DNA of 64,000 bases. It comes from Arsenophonus endosymbiont of Aleurodicus floccissimus (GTDB lineage: Bacteria; Pseudomonadota; Gammaproteobacteria; Enterobacterales; Enterobacteriaceae). Positions 11,565 through 20,451 of the stretch are shown in pieces. The notes below the pieces were generated by a model. That model was not told where the DNA came from and did no database searches. It saw only the letters and a list, made by a program, of their open reading frames with translations. How positions within the stretch are numbered: position 1 is the first letter of the stretch; every line of letters starts with the position of its first letter. The position numbers and the translations under genes were made by a program. The DNA lies in contig NZ_OUND01000005.1 in NCBI RefSeq assembly GCF_900343025.1, forward strand, positions 124,001 to 188,000, in the 5' to 3' direction.

Positions 11565-12561
11565 ATGCCTAATCCATCTTATATTAATAGCACCAAATTA
11601 GCAGCAAATTTTAGTCTGCCACTAGACAAAACTAATTATTCTATAGATATATCAACCCAGTATGCTAGAGGGATTCAGAAAGTTAGTAATAGTAAACTGT
11701 AATGTAAATAGTAATATTAATAACAGTGGCAATGTTTCTCTCAATGAACGTATGTATAAAGCTAAGAATAGCATGCCAGATTCAAAAAAGGCCATAATGA
11801 TCAGTTGTGATAATCAACTCGATCTATTAAAAAAACGTTGTCAGGTATTTTTTACTCATTCTCCTGATAGCTTCAAAAAAAATACTTTTAGCCAACTAAC
11901 AAATGAACAAAAAAATATCTTTATCTCTTTTTTGCCGTATTTAATTTTATACTAACATCAGATTTAACTAAAATTTACAAAAAAAATCATATGAAGAATT
12001 TAGTGATTTTTTTAAAAAAATATTAAAATATAAATGTGATACTTCAATATTAGATGGGACAACCACTAAAAAAGTAGAACAAGCGCTTAAATTTCAAAAA
12101 ATGGCTAAAGATTTATTAAGTAAATATAGTGAGACTAAAAATAGACCATCTTTTCTACTTATATTAAATAACTTGCATTAACAGAATTATATAATCATAT
12201 TATAAAAGATATGATATTAAACAAAATATCATTGATCGTGAAATAAAAAATGGACGACTTTTTCGATAATATTTAATATTTTCTATGATAAAAGAATGTT
12301 AACTATAAATAATGAAAAAGATATTTTAATGCGCTTTAATAATATTGTTAGTATTGAATTTATGATTTTTTATATATTATCGTTCATATGAAAAAATTGT
12401 AGAGGATACAGCACCTAGTTCTCTGCATGAATCATTGATGCCCGATTTTCAAAATGTGAATATTATTGGATGGAAGCTAGAGTATCGGTTAGATTTTCAG
12501 TCACAATATGTTAATAAAAATCCTTGATTTGGTAACAGTTATTGCCAAATTATATAAAAGA
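11565..12561 (+). pseudogene. Unrecognised broken gene in the position of sipA, probable secreted protein
   Basis: ATG 11565 follows a strong GGAGAGG site. Readable pieces are MPNPSYINSTKLAANFSLP, an Asn/Ser/Lys-rich segment at 11662-11955 and, further on, EDTAPSSLHESLMPDFQNV followed by IGWKLEYRLDFQSQYV near 12400-12520. At least five frame changes or stops occur. Its place between sipD and iacP is where SPI-1 has the effector gene sipA, but I see no SipA sequence similarity, so only a secreted-protein role is inferred from position. The 3' end is approximate. Confidence 0.5.
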
Positions 12562-12767
12562 TGAACTCATATTAGTGAAAATTAAAATAGCTATAATTTA
12601 ATTATTATAAATAAGATAGTTTATTCTATTTGATAACTATAATGAAAATTTAAAATATTAAATTTAATAAATAGTACCATATTTTAATATGGTATAGACT
12701 TTAATTAAATAAAATTTTAGCTAAATAATTTATAATGAGATAATATATAGATGTTTTAGATTACAAA

Positions 12768-12980
12768 ATGACGAATAGTATTATTGCAAGATACTTCAAT
12801 TTATCCACTAAAGAAATATCACCAGAAATGCATTTAATATATGATTGCATGGCTGACTCTTTAATATTAATAGATTTATTTATTGAACTAGAAAGTTATT
12901 ATCATATAAAATTTACCAGTAACAATATTGAAAATATAGAAACTGTTGATGACATATATAAATTTTTAAGATCGATATAA
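12768..12980 (+). CDS. iacP: IacP-like acyl carrier protein of the T3SS
   Basis: A 70-residue acyl carrier protein with the phosphopantetheine attachment motif ADSL (Ser31) followed by the helix ILIDLFIELESYYHI. IacP in SPI-1 lies in the sip operon and is used in secretion/maturation of translocators. Here it is slightly shorter than the Salmonella protein (82) but uninterrupted. About 150 bases of AT-rich sequence without a gene separate it from sctD. The site is intact, so it could still accept a phosphopantetheine group. Confidence 0.85.
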   Translation: MTNSIIARYFNLSTKEISPEMHLIYDCMADSLILIDLFIELESYYHIKFTSNNIENIETVDDIYKFLRSI

Positions 12981-13137
12981 AAATTTTCAAGCAAAATATA
13001 GTAGTTACATTAGTAAATATTACATGACTTATTTTTTCTTTCGTTAATTATGATTATAATTTGATGATTATCTGGTTATGATTTTTATAAAAAAACATAT
13101 CTTAGTCAAAGGTAATAATTAGATAAGTATTAACTGT

Positions 13138-14313
13138 ATGGAGATAAATAAAGATAACCAACTCGTTTTTAGGATCCTGAATGGAAAACTAGCTGGGTGT
13201 GAATTTTTGCTTGATAGTCTTCGTGCTGTTTTTATGGTTACAAATGATAGCACTATTGAGGCAATACATAATGGAAATTTGTATCTAAATAACCTTATTT
13301 ATATTCCTTGTGTTGATCGCGAATATAGCTTTGAAATAGTTGTTGAAAATAAGGTATTAAGTAGTAATGGTAATATAATTGTTAGAGAAATCAGTGGTGG
13401 AAATATAGATAATCGGAAAACTTTTGCATTAAATGAAATATACCATGTTAATGACCTTTCGTTTGCTATTCGTAACATGAGTGATAACTTTAACGCAGAA
13501 GTTTTGCATTATCGTTACCCTATTATTGATATAACAGCAGAGAAAGTTTTGCCAGTTAATAAAAATTATTTAGCCATAACCCTGTTTCTTTTATTGATAT
13601 TATTACTTATAGGTTTATGTGCTTATTTTTATTTTATTAGTGAGCAGAGAAAAATATCTAAGCTTTCTGTTTTATTGTCTAATGATTTAGATCATTATCT
13701 CATAAGCTATGGTCAGGATAATATTATATATCTGTTAGCGAGTAATGAACGTTACGTTTATTATGCTAAAAAGTTATTGAATAATGGTAATGATGATAAT
13801 CAAGTGAAAGTATTATAGAGAAAGCAGCAAATAAAAGCTATTTCTTGGTGGTTAAGAAAAAATTTTCCATCAGCCTACTTTCACTCCATTAAACTGGATA
13901 AGGAAGAGCAGCCAGTAATATCACTTAGTAAATAAAAGACAAGCCTAGCGGATAAAGAAAAATCTAATATTATTAATAAATTTAAAAAATATTTTTTATT
14001 TGTTAGAAATGTAGTCTTTCAGTCGATAAGTGATAAATATATTGAAAATATTTCAGAAAATGGAATTAAAAATAAATTATAATAAAATTGTCTCTAAAAA
14101 TAGTATTACTTTTTTATCTTAGATAACTTAAGTGATCAGGAAATACAATCAATAAAAATTTTTATTGATAATTTTTTTTAAAACTGGGAAAAGAATTATA
14201 TTTATTTTAATATTGAGTTAAATAGTGACTGGTTACAAGATAAATCTTATAGGTATGGTAGTAAAAATTATATATGTACTTCTCCATTTCATTATTATTT
14301 TAATAAAAATTAA
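13138..14313 (+). pseudogene. sctD: SctD (PrgH/MxiG) inner-membrane ring protein, degraded
   Basis: Open for 226 codons (13138-13818): N-terminal cytoplasmic FHA-like domain beginning FRILNGKLAGCEFLL, then a single membrane helix ITLFLLLILLLIGLCAYFYF. The periplasmic part continues in the same frame after TAG 13816 as a series of broken pieces and ends IELNSDWLQDKSYRYGSKNY and CTSPFHYYF, matching the PrgH C-terminus (IELKDDWLKGRSFQYG). TAA 14311 closes it, 13 bases before sctF. Several stops lie between 13816 and 14180. Confidence 0.9.
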
Positions 14314-14326
14314 CAGGAGGTTTTAT

Positions 14327-14627
14327 ATGACTGTATCACCTAGCGGTGGCAAAGTTGGTTCGGCTGATGATGAAGGTAAATTTGATACAACACAGTCTGT
14401 TTGTGGTTATCTGGTAGAAAAATCTGCCAGCTTTGATAAAGGTATGGTTCATATGAATAGATAGCTTGATGCAACCTTACATTGAATTAACTAAAGATCC
14501 ATCAAATCCCATGCTGTTAGCTAAATATCAGTCTCTACTTTCTGAATATACCTTGTCTCGTAATCTCCAATCTAACGTAACAAAAACACTTAAAGAGACG
14601 TCTATGAATATAATTAGAAATGTGTGA
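14327..14627 (+). pseudogene. sctF: SctF (PrgI/MxiH) needle subunit, frameshifted
   Basis: ATG 14327 follows AGGAGG by 7 bases. The first frame (to TAG 14462) has VCGYLVEKSASFDKGM; the C-terminal half continues in another frame as SLMQPYIELTKDPSNPMLL and KYQSLLSEYTLSRNLQSN, ending at TGA 14625. This matches PrgI (KPSDPALLAAYQSKLSEYNLYRNAQSN). One shift near 14460 separates the two helices, so no needle can be polymerised. The N-terminus is longer than PrgI by roughly 20 residues. Confidence 0.92.
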
Positions 14628-14667
14628 GTTAAATTTTATAGAAAAATATTTCTGTTAAGAGTGATTT

Positions 14668-14967
14668 ATGAAAACAAAGATTTTTAATTCTTTTGTTAGT
14701 AACTATCTTATTGATATTAATAACTTATCCCATGATTTAACTGGCCTGGATAATCATTTAATAGCCAGTTTTGCTAAGTTATCTCACAAAACTAAAATGG
14801 AATATGATCAAATATTGAATATGGCAGAAAACCCTATCAATATTTCCGATCCGAAGTATTTAGGTTATCTTCAGCAAAGAACCGCAGATTATGGTTTACG
14901 TATTTCACTATTACAAACGTTCGTTCGTAAAGGAGTAAATGCGGTTGAAACATTATTGAAAACCTAG
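14668..14967 (+). CDS. sctI: SctI (PrgJ) inner rod protein
   Basis: Intact 99-residue frame (PrgJ has 101). The C-terminal half carries the family signature: ISDPKYLGYLQQRTADYGLR then ISLLQTFVRKGVNAVETLLK, close to PrgJ VSTLTRKGVGAVETLLRS. It forms the rod connecting export gate and needle. It lies between sctF and sctJ with its TAG directly before the sctJ ATG. Its function is presumably lost because sctF, sctJ and the gate are broken. Confidence 0.95.
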   Translation: MKTKIFNSFVSNYLIDINNLSHDLTGLDNHLIASFAKLSHKTKMEYDQILNMAENPINISDPKYLGYLQQRTADYGLRISLLQTFVRKGVNAVETLLKT

Positions 14968-14968
14968 T

Positions 14969-15694
14969 ATGAAAAAAATTTATCTCAGCATAATTTGGCT
15001 ACTGTTATTATTAACGGGTTGTCATGAACAGGAACTACTTAAAAATTTGGATCAAAATTAAGCTAATGAAGTTATCGCTTTATTACAACAAAATAATATT
15101 GATGCATATAAAAAAGACAGCGCTAAATCGGGTTATATTATTTATATCGAAAAAGAAGATTTTATTCCAGCGGTAGATTTAATTAACCGTTATAGTTTAC
15201 CACGTAAACCAAGATTAGAAATTGCGCAAATGTTTCCATCAGATAGCTTAGTATCATCGCCGTTAGCTGAAAAAGCATGTCTCTATTCAGGAATTGAACA
15301 GAAATTAGCGCAATCTTTAAATTCTATTGAAGGTATCGTAACTGCCGATGTGCATATTAGCTATGAGTTGAATAGTATTGAAAGCAAAAAAGAATAAAAA
15401 TATCATGTTTCGACATTGATTAAATATAATGATACGATTAATGATGTAAATCTATTAATTAATGATATAAAAATATTTTTAAAAAATAGCGTCAATGGCG
15501 TAAGCTATGATGATATTTTTGTTGTTACCACAGAAATGGAACAGATAAACCGATTAAAATTAACATCTAGTCATCAAAGGGAAAAATCTGGTTTAATATG
15601 GCTATTTTCTGTTAATGTTTTTGTTATTTTAGTCATCTTTTTTCTATTTTTATTGATAAATAAAAATAGAAAAACACTCGCTTTACTGACATGA
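14969..15694 (+). pseudogene. sctJ: SctJ (PrgK/MxiJ) lipoprotein ring protein with two ochre codons
   Basis: ATG 14969 starts a lipoprotein signal with lipobox LTGC. One frame covers the entire gene, broken by TAA near 15060 (where PrgK has Gln: DQEQANEV) and TAA near 15396. Very conserved pieces are KPRLEIAQMFPSDSLVSSP and IEGIVTADVHISYE. A C-terminal membrane helix (LIWLFSVNVFVILVIFFLF) ends at TGA 15692. It would form the inner-membrane ring with SctD. The lesions are point substitutions, not homopolymer slips, so they are unlikely to be sequencing errors. Confidence 0.94.
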
Positions 15695-15759
15695 GTAATA
15701 ATTCATTAAAAAATTTCATTAAAGAAAAACTTATTATGAAAGATAGAAGTAGTAAGTAA

Positions 15760-16313
15760 ATGGTTATGTCTAGTAATACAATTAATTTTTTATATGATCC
15801 GATATCTTGGATGCATCGCGATCACTTTTCTATTCCTACAATTTTTAATAATAAAATCTGTAGATCAATTTTAAATAGTGCTGTAATAAATTTTTATTCT
15901 CTTCTGATTGATAGTACTTTTAATCAAAATTATATTGAAAGATATATTATAGAAAATTGGAAGAGCATGTTGCAGGTTTCCTTTATGTTAGCTTGCTTGC
16001 GTTATCGTTCACTATTATTTTACAGTGGAAAAATAGTAAAATTAGATGAAAATATAATAAACTTTTGTAAATTAAATATTATTGATGATTTTTTTATCAA
16101 AAAAATAATTTTTATGATATTGATTTTTGGTTATTAGATATAAATGAACTGTTTATATTTCAAGACTATTTATCAGATACAGTAATAAAGCGATTGGCGA
16201 TATTATTTCCCCGAATAGACAATAATGGTTTTAATTTTGCAAAAATAAGTCCTCAATTTAGTTTGTTAAAGTTAGCTGTTCAATATGCAAAAAGATATCA
16301 ATATAATAGATAA
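15760..16313 (+). pseudogene. sctK: SctK (OrgA/MxiK) sorting platform protein, frameshifted
   Basis: Open for 125 codons with YDPISWMHRDHF near the start and LQVSFMLACLRYRSLL in the middle, the pattern of OrgA/MxiK. A frameshift near 16100 (in an AT-rich run) moves the reading to LFIFQDYLSDTVIKRLAILF, ending YAKRYQYNR at TAA 16311. It overlaps the next gene by about 28 bases. Assigned by order (after sctJ, before sctL) and these motifs. Confidence 0.8.
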
Positions 16314-16902
16314 TGTTTTATTAAAAAAGAGATATTGGCTGAACATAATAAAGCATGTTCAATTGCTGAAAAATCAATGAATGATGCCAATAATATAGTT
16401 AATAATGCAGTCAAAGAGTCAGATAGAATAACCAAAGAAGCATTTTTGATCGGCTACAAAGCCGGATTAAAAAGAATTATTGATGATATTATCTGTTGTT
16501 TTAAAAACTCTGATGATATTTATTATGTAATGCAGCAAAAAGTACTAAATTAAGTTAATCAAAGTTTGATTAATATTATAAATGATAAAAAATTGGTTTC
16601 TTATTTTATTAATAGCTGTTTTAGCTAGTTTTTATACTAGTTTAGCGACAGATGAACTTATTATTATTCAGCCAGAATTATATAAAAAGTTAGAATATAA
16701 AATTATTAATAGTATTGATTTCAAAAAAGAAAATATTATTTTTGACTATTATTCCGAAAATTATTTTCTTATTAAGTATAAAGATAATATGATAAGACTT
16801 GAGCATAAATTTATGTTAGAATATATAAATTTATCTATCCAAGAAAAATATTTTTATAAAGAAGTGATCAAAAATATTGATCAACTTATTGATAACATTT
16901 AA
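16286..16902 (+). pseudogene. sctL: SctL (OrgB/MxiN) stator-like protein, frameshifted
   Basis: Begins MQKDINIIDNVLLKKR at ATG 16286 inside the end of sctK. A shift near 16330 gives DILAEHNKACSIAEKS and KEAFLIGYKAGLKRIIDDI, matching the coiled-coil N-terminal half of OrgB with its EGYEQGM-like motif. After TAA 16551 the C-terminal half is readable at about 16640-16902 (FKKENIIFDYYSENYFLIKY). SctL links the ATPase to the sorting platform; the ATPase gene itself is missing from the island. Confidence 0.72.
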
Positions 16903-16918
16903 CCTTTAGGATAATAGT

Positions 16919-17136
16919 ATGAAAATTCCAATAATTGATAATATTGTGTCATCTATTACACCATCCTTTGTTATAGAAATTAAATTATTAGATGATAAAT
17001 TGAGAGAAAATGTAATGGCTACAAATGATAATGATTTCTCAGAGGTAAATAAAAAAGCTGGAGTTGATATTATTTTTTTACTCAACTTCGTGAAATATAT
17101 GATAAATCCCAAGAAGATGAAGAGGAAGGATTATAA
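16919..17136 (+). pseudogene. Small T3SS gene in orgC/mxiL position, frameshifted in a T7 run
   Basis: ATG 16919 opens MKIPIIDNIVSSITPSFV. In the first frame it ends TGG-TAA at 17143, but shifting at the T7 run at 17073-17079 gives FTQLREIYDKSQEDEEEGL ending at TAA 17134, immediately before the next ATG (17137). That acidic ending and perfect junction look more natural, so I take the T run as the lesion or as a sequencing slip. Position after sctL corresponds to mxiL/orgC; sequence similarity is too weak to confirm. Confidence 0.5.
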
Positions 17137-17811
17137 ATGGTAAGTAAAACTATTTTTATTTATCTTATCATGTTTTTTTATTGCATTATCTGCATTATCT
17201 GCATTATCTGCATTATCTGCATTATCTGCATTATCTGCATTATCTGCATTATCTGCATTATCTGCATTATCTGCATTATCTGCATTATCTGCATTATCTG
17301 CATTATCTGCATTATCTGCATTATCTGCATTATCAGTGGTTGCCATAAATTTCGTGATCAGAGTAATTTTTCAGGCAGCAATTTAAATAATAATTTAGAA
17401 TGTGAAAAAGTAAAAAGTAATCTAAATAAATCTACACCGATTGTTTTGTATAAGGGAATGGTAGATTACATAAAAATAAATCAATATAAAAATGGTATTT
17501 TCCTCTATCTCTATCTATTAGCCAGGAATTATACTTATTACGATGCAAATCGTATAAATACTTTTTATGCCAGAAAGGTTAATCATGATTTATTGACTGA
17601 AAATTTAGCTTTGTTAACTATAGCCGAATATAACTCTTTTTGGCATATTTTAAAAAATTTTATGCAGCAAGAAAATCAAAGAAAGATGCTCTGTAGCAAA
17701 ATTGAGCGGATTGGAGCTGCTCCTGATTATCAACCAATTTATATGTTAAGAAATAAAGTTACTAAAATATCACGATATAATATTGATTATGTTTTATTCA
17801 AAAAAGTTTGA
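17137..17811 (+). CDS. Lipoprotein with 17-fold CysIleIle expansion in its signal peptide; pilotin-position gene
   Basis: A 224-codon frame starting directly after the preceding TAA. MVSKTIFIYLIMFFY is followed by 17 Cys-Ile-Ile units, then ISGC-like lipobox (Ile-Ser-Gly-Cys, Cys69) and a 155-residue mature part with no family I recognise (EYNSFWHILKNFMQQEN, RIGAAPDYQPIYML). With one unit the lipobox Cys would be residue 21, a normal lipoprotein signal, so the repeat is an in-frame expansion of the h-region. In Shigella the gene after mxiK-mxiN-mxiL is mxiM, the secretin pilotin; a pilotin role is inferred from that position only. Confidence 0.65.
   Translation: MVSKTIFIYLIMFFYCIICIICIICIICIICIICIICIICIICIICIICIICIICIICIICIICIISGCHKFRDQSNFSGSNLNNNLECEKVKSNLNKSTPIVLYKGMVDYIKINQYKNGIFLYLYLLARNYTYYDANRINTFYARKVNHDLLTENLALLTIAEYNSFWHILKNFMQQENQRKMLCSKIERIGAAPDYQPIYMLRNKVTKISRYNIDYVLFKKV
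17182..17334 (+). repeat. 9-bp tandem repeat, 17 copies (unit TGCATTATC)
   Basis: Seventeen identical copies of TGCATTATC with no interruptions, in frame with the lipoprotein gene, encoding (Cys-Ile-Ile)17. Copy-number changes keep the frame and lengthen or shorten the hydrophobic signal in steps of three residues. The opposite strand reads as a (Asp-Asn-Ala)n shadow frame with no other support. Confidence 0.99.
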
Positions 17812-17902
17812 ATAACTATTTTAATTGTTGATATCAATTGTTATCAGCTATTATTATTAATAAAAAATAAACTATTTATCATAAGTTAGTCTTTTATTTT
17901 TG

Positions 17903-18154
17903 TTAAATGTTAAATGTTAAATGTTAAATGTTAAATGTTAAATGTTAAATGTTAAATGTTAAATGTTAAATGTTAAATGTTAAATGTTAAATGTTAAATG
18001 TTAAATGTTAAATGTTAAATGTTAAATGTTAAATGTTAAATGTTAAATGTTAAATGTTAAATGTTAAATGTTAAATGTTAAATGTTAAATGTTAAATGTT
18101 AAATGTTAAATGTTAAATGTTAAATGTTAAATGTTAAATGTTAAATGTTAAATG
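17903..18154. repeat. 7-bp tandem repeat, 36 copies (unit TTAAATG)
   Basis: Exactly 252 bases made of 36 perfect TTAAATG units, lying between the lipoprotein stop (17811) and an XRE regulator (ATG 18221), ending 66 bases before that ATG. All three frames hit TAA every 21 bases, so it is not coding. Perfect homogeneity implies recent slippage. By position it could set the spacing of a promoter for the regulator. Confidence 0.99.
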
Positions 18155-18220
18155 TTAGTATTTATTAATTTTTTCATCATGATTATGATTAACATTTTAG
18201 TTAATATACCATTACTCTAA

Positions 18221-18523
18221 ATGTCTCATTTGATGATGAATATTATGGATTGTATAAATTATAATATTGGACAAATGATAAGAAAAAAAAGACAAAAATT
18301 GCAAATTTCGGCAGCAGATCTGTCAGTATTATTAGGTATAAGCAAAAAACATCTCTCTCGTTATGAGAAAGGAGAAGTTAAGATTAATGTTAAATGGCTG
18401 ATCAAAGTTTCAAGGGTACTGGATATCGCTATAAAAAGCTATTTTGTTAATTCCAGAATTAATTTCTGGGAGGACTATTATAGTATGGGAAATTATTTAA
18501 TGGTAACTAAAAATAAGCGTTAG
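18221..18523 (+). CDS. XRE-family helix-turn-helix regulator, MrpJ-like
   Basis: Intact 100-residue protein with a Cro/CI-type HTH at about residues 16-70: IGQMIRKKRQKLQISAADLS then LLGISKKHLSRYEKGEVKIN and IKVSRVLDI. The C-terminal 30 residues are not recognised. The layout resembles MrpJ-type fimbrial/motility regulators of Proteus and relatives, which would fit a Morganellaceae host; this subfamily assignment is tentative. It follows the T3SS and a 36-copy heptanucleotide repeat that could vary its expression. Confidence 0.8.
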   Translation: MSHLMMNIMDCINYNIGQMIRKKRQKLQISAADLSVLLGISKKHLSRYEKGEVKINVKWLIKVSRVLDIAIKSYFVNSRINFWEDYYSMGNYLMVTKNKR

Positions 18524-18877
18524 TGTGTATCTAATTTATTTTAAACTGTATATCAAGACTAGGAACTTCGATAATAGTGATCAAATTATAAATAGAATCC
18601 TCTTCGTCCCTATAGAAAAATAAACTGCATCTGTATTTTTATTTTTAATAACCAATAAATAGTTATTGCCCACATTTCTTAGATAGGAATTGGGGAATTT
18701 TTGGTTTTTTTAGCTAAATTTATACTAGTGTATTATGCTATGTTTTATTTAATTGAATTGTATAAATTATTTCTATTTTCAGATGCGTATTTGCTATAAT
18801 AAAAAATAAATATTACTTATGTTATTACTGGTTTTTATTATTAATTATTTAAAAATATTATAAAGCAGAGAGTATTT
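18524..18877. other. AT-rich intergenic stretch, nothing recognised
   Basis: About 350 bases between the XRE regulator and the next broken gene. I see no reading frame, RNA gene or clear repeat. Two short imperfect hairpins (around 18640-18700) are too weak to call terminators. A Shine-Dalgarno-like GAGAG lies just before ATG 18878. Confidence 0.5.
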
Positions 18878-20451
18878 ATGAAAACAACCTTTAGTAGTGT
18901 TGCAAATATAAATATTGTCAAATTAAAAACAGACCATAATAATAAGCTAAAAAACGATAAATCAGCAAAAAAAGATTAGATGAAAATATGGCAACAGTGA
19001 TATCCTCAAAGGAAGTGCCTGAAATCACTGTTCATTTTGAAATGATGAATGCAATGAGTGTTCATCGAGCAGAAAATATACGTAATACTCAATTAAAAAA
19101 ACGATTTCAAGCGAAATTCTTGTTGATGTTCTCAATTTAATTAATGCTGATGACAATAATATAAAACATCTAAATAATATAACTGAGTTGAGTTATTATC
19201 TTACAGTAAAAGACAAAATTAATATAAAACCATTACAACTAGACAGTTGTAGACAGCAATTAACGTTATTAAAAACAGATGAATAGAAATATAAAATAAT
19301 TGAAAATGAAATAGTTGAGATTGAAAATGATATTGAAGTTTATCGTAAGGTATTGTTGATAGCAGAAAAATCTAATCGTGCTCATCAGCTTAGTACTATA
19401 GGTTTTTCAGTAAATACAATTCCTATTTTTAGATTTACTCAAACATTAAACAATATAATTAAAAAAAACTTTTATTATTCTCTATCAGACAATAGTAGTA
19501 AAGTGTTTATCTATGGATTAGATAACATAATTAATTTAATTGATCAAATGGATAAATATGTTTATGAACACTACTTAAATATGATTGAAGCATTATATGA
19601 AAATAAATTAAAAAGTATAGTAAAAACACCTATACATTTTAAAAGAGAAGATATCATCCAGCATATAATTAGACTTCATGCAGAAGATTGGCAAAATAAA
19701 ACTGTCGCAGAAAAAGCATAATTATATGAAATGATTAACGCATCGGATAGAATAGTAAAAAATTTAACATTGGTAAATTTGTTATTGAACCAGAAATTGA
19801 AACATTAAATATTTATGCAATATTTGTTTTAGCATCTATTTATGAAACCGATTCACATGTATTTGGTAAATTATCTTTAGATGATCTTATATCAACAAGT
19901 TATGTTTATAGATATAAAGATGAACTAGGTAGAATTCAAGTTGATATAACAACAATTTATGAATATATGTTACGACATATAAAGAAAATTGATTCACCAT
20001 TATCAAAAAGAGATTATATTAAACTAAAGTTTCCTGCTAAATTTCAACTAGGTTTAATTTTTATCTGGAAGAAGAGTGTGAAAATATCAAAGAGCATTAT
20101 TACTTTATTAAAAATTTTCAACAGTTAGAAAAAGAAGTAAATAATATTAATCAATTAATACTGAGCTCATGGCAATATTTAACTTATTTTTTATCTAATT
20201 TAAATAAATATCAGGTGAAAACCCTTTCTTTAATAGATAAAGTAGATTATAAAATCATAATACGGGGTTTTGGATATTTAGATGCTACTCACCCAGTTAG
20301 TAAATCTAAAAAATTTACAATATATGATATTCTTATTGGTAGAAATAGACAGTATATATCAAAAGAATTATGCTTTATTAATTATTCTTTACAGAGATCA
20401 TTTCCTCTAAAATATAATAAAGAAATAATCGACGTTATTGACAAATGCTAA
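18878..20451 (+). pseudogene. Large degraded gene, candidate T3SS effector or N-terminal part of the SopA-like gene
   Basis: ATG 18878 starts MKTTFSSVANINIVKLK; frames then change repeatedly: SSKEVPEITVHFEMMNAMS, LVDVLNLINADDNNIKHL, an open piece at 19353-19721 with TVAEKA at its end, ETLNIYAIFVLASIYETDS, and a last open piece 20215-20451. Nothing is recognised in it. The last frame stops at TAA 20449 while the pentapeptide-repeat frame opens at 20438, so both may once have been one protein of roughly 1,000 residues, or two effectors side by side. Effector function is inferred from location only. Confidence 0.5.

Noticed and set aside
17131-17346. Minus-strand frame encoding a long Asp-Asn-Ala repeat
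   Set aside because: It is the complement of the 9-bp array within the lipoprotein gene; it lacks a ribosome-binding site and any non-repeat protein content.
17182-18154. Repeat arrays resembling a CRISPR locus
   Set aside because: Units of 9 and 7 bp are directly adjacent with no spacers, and no cas genes are near.
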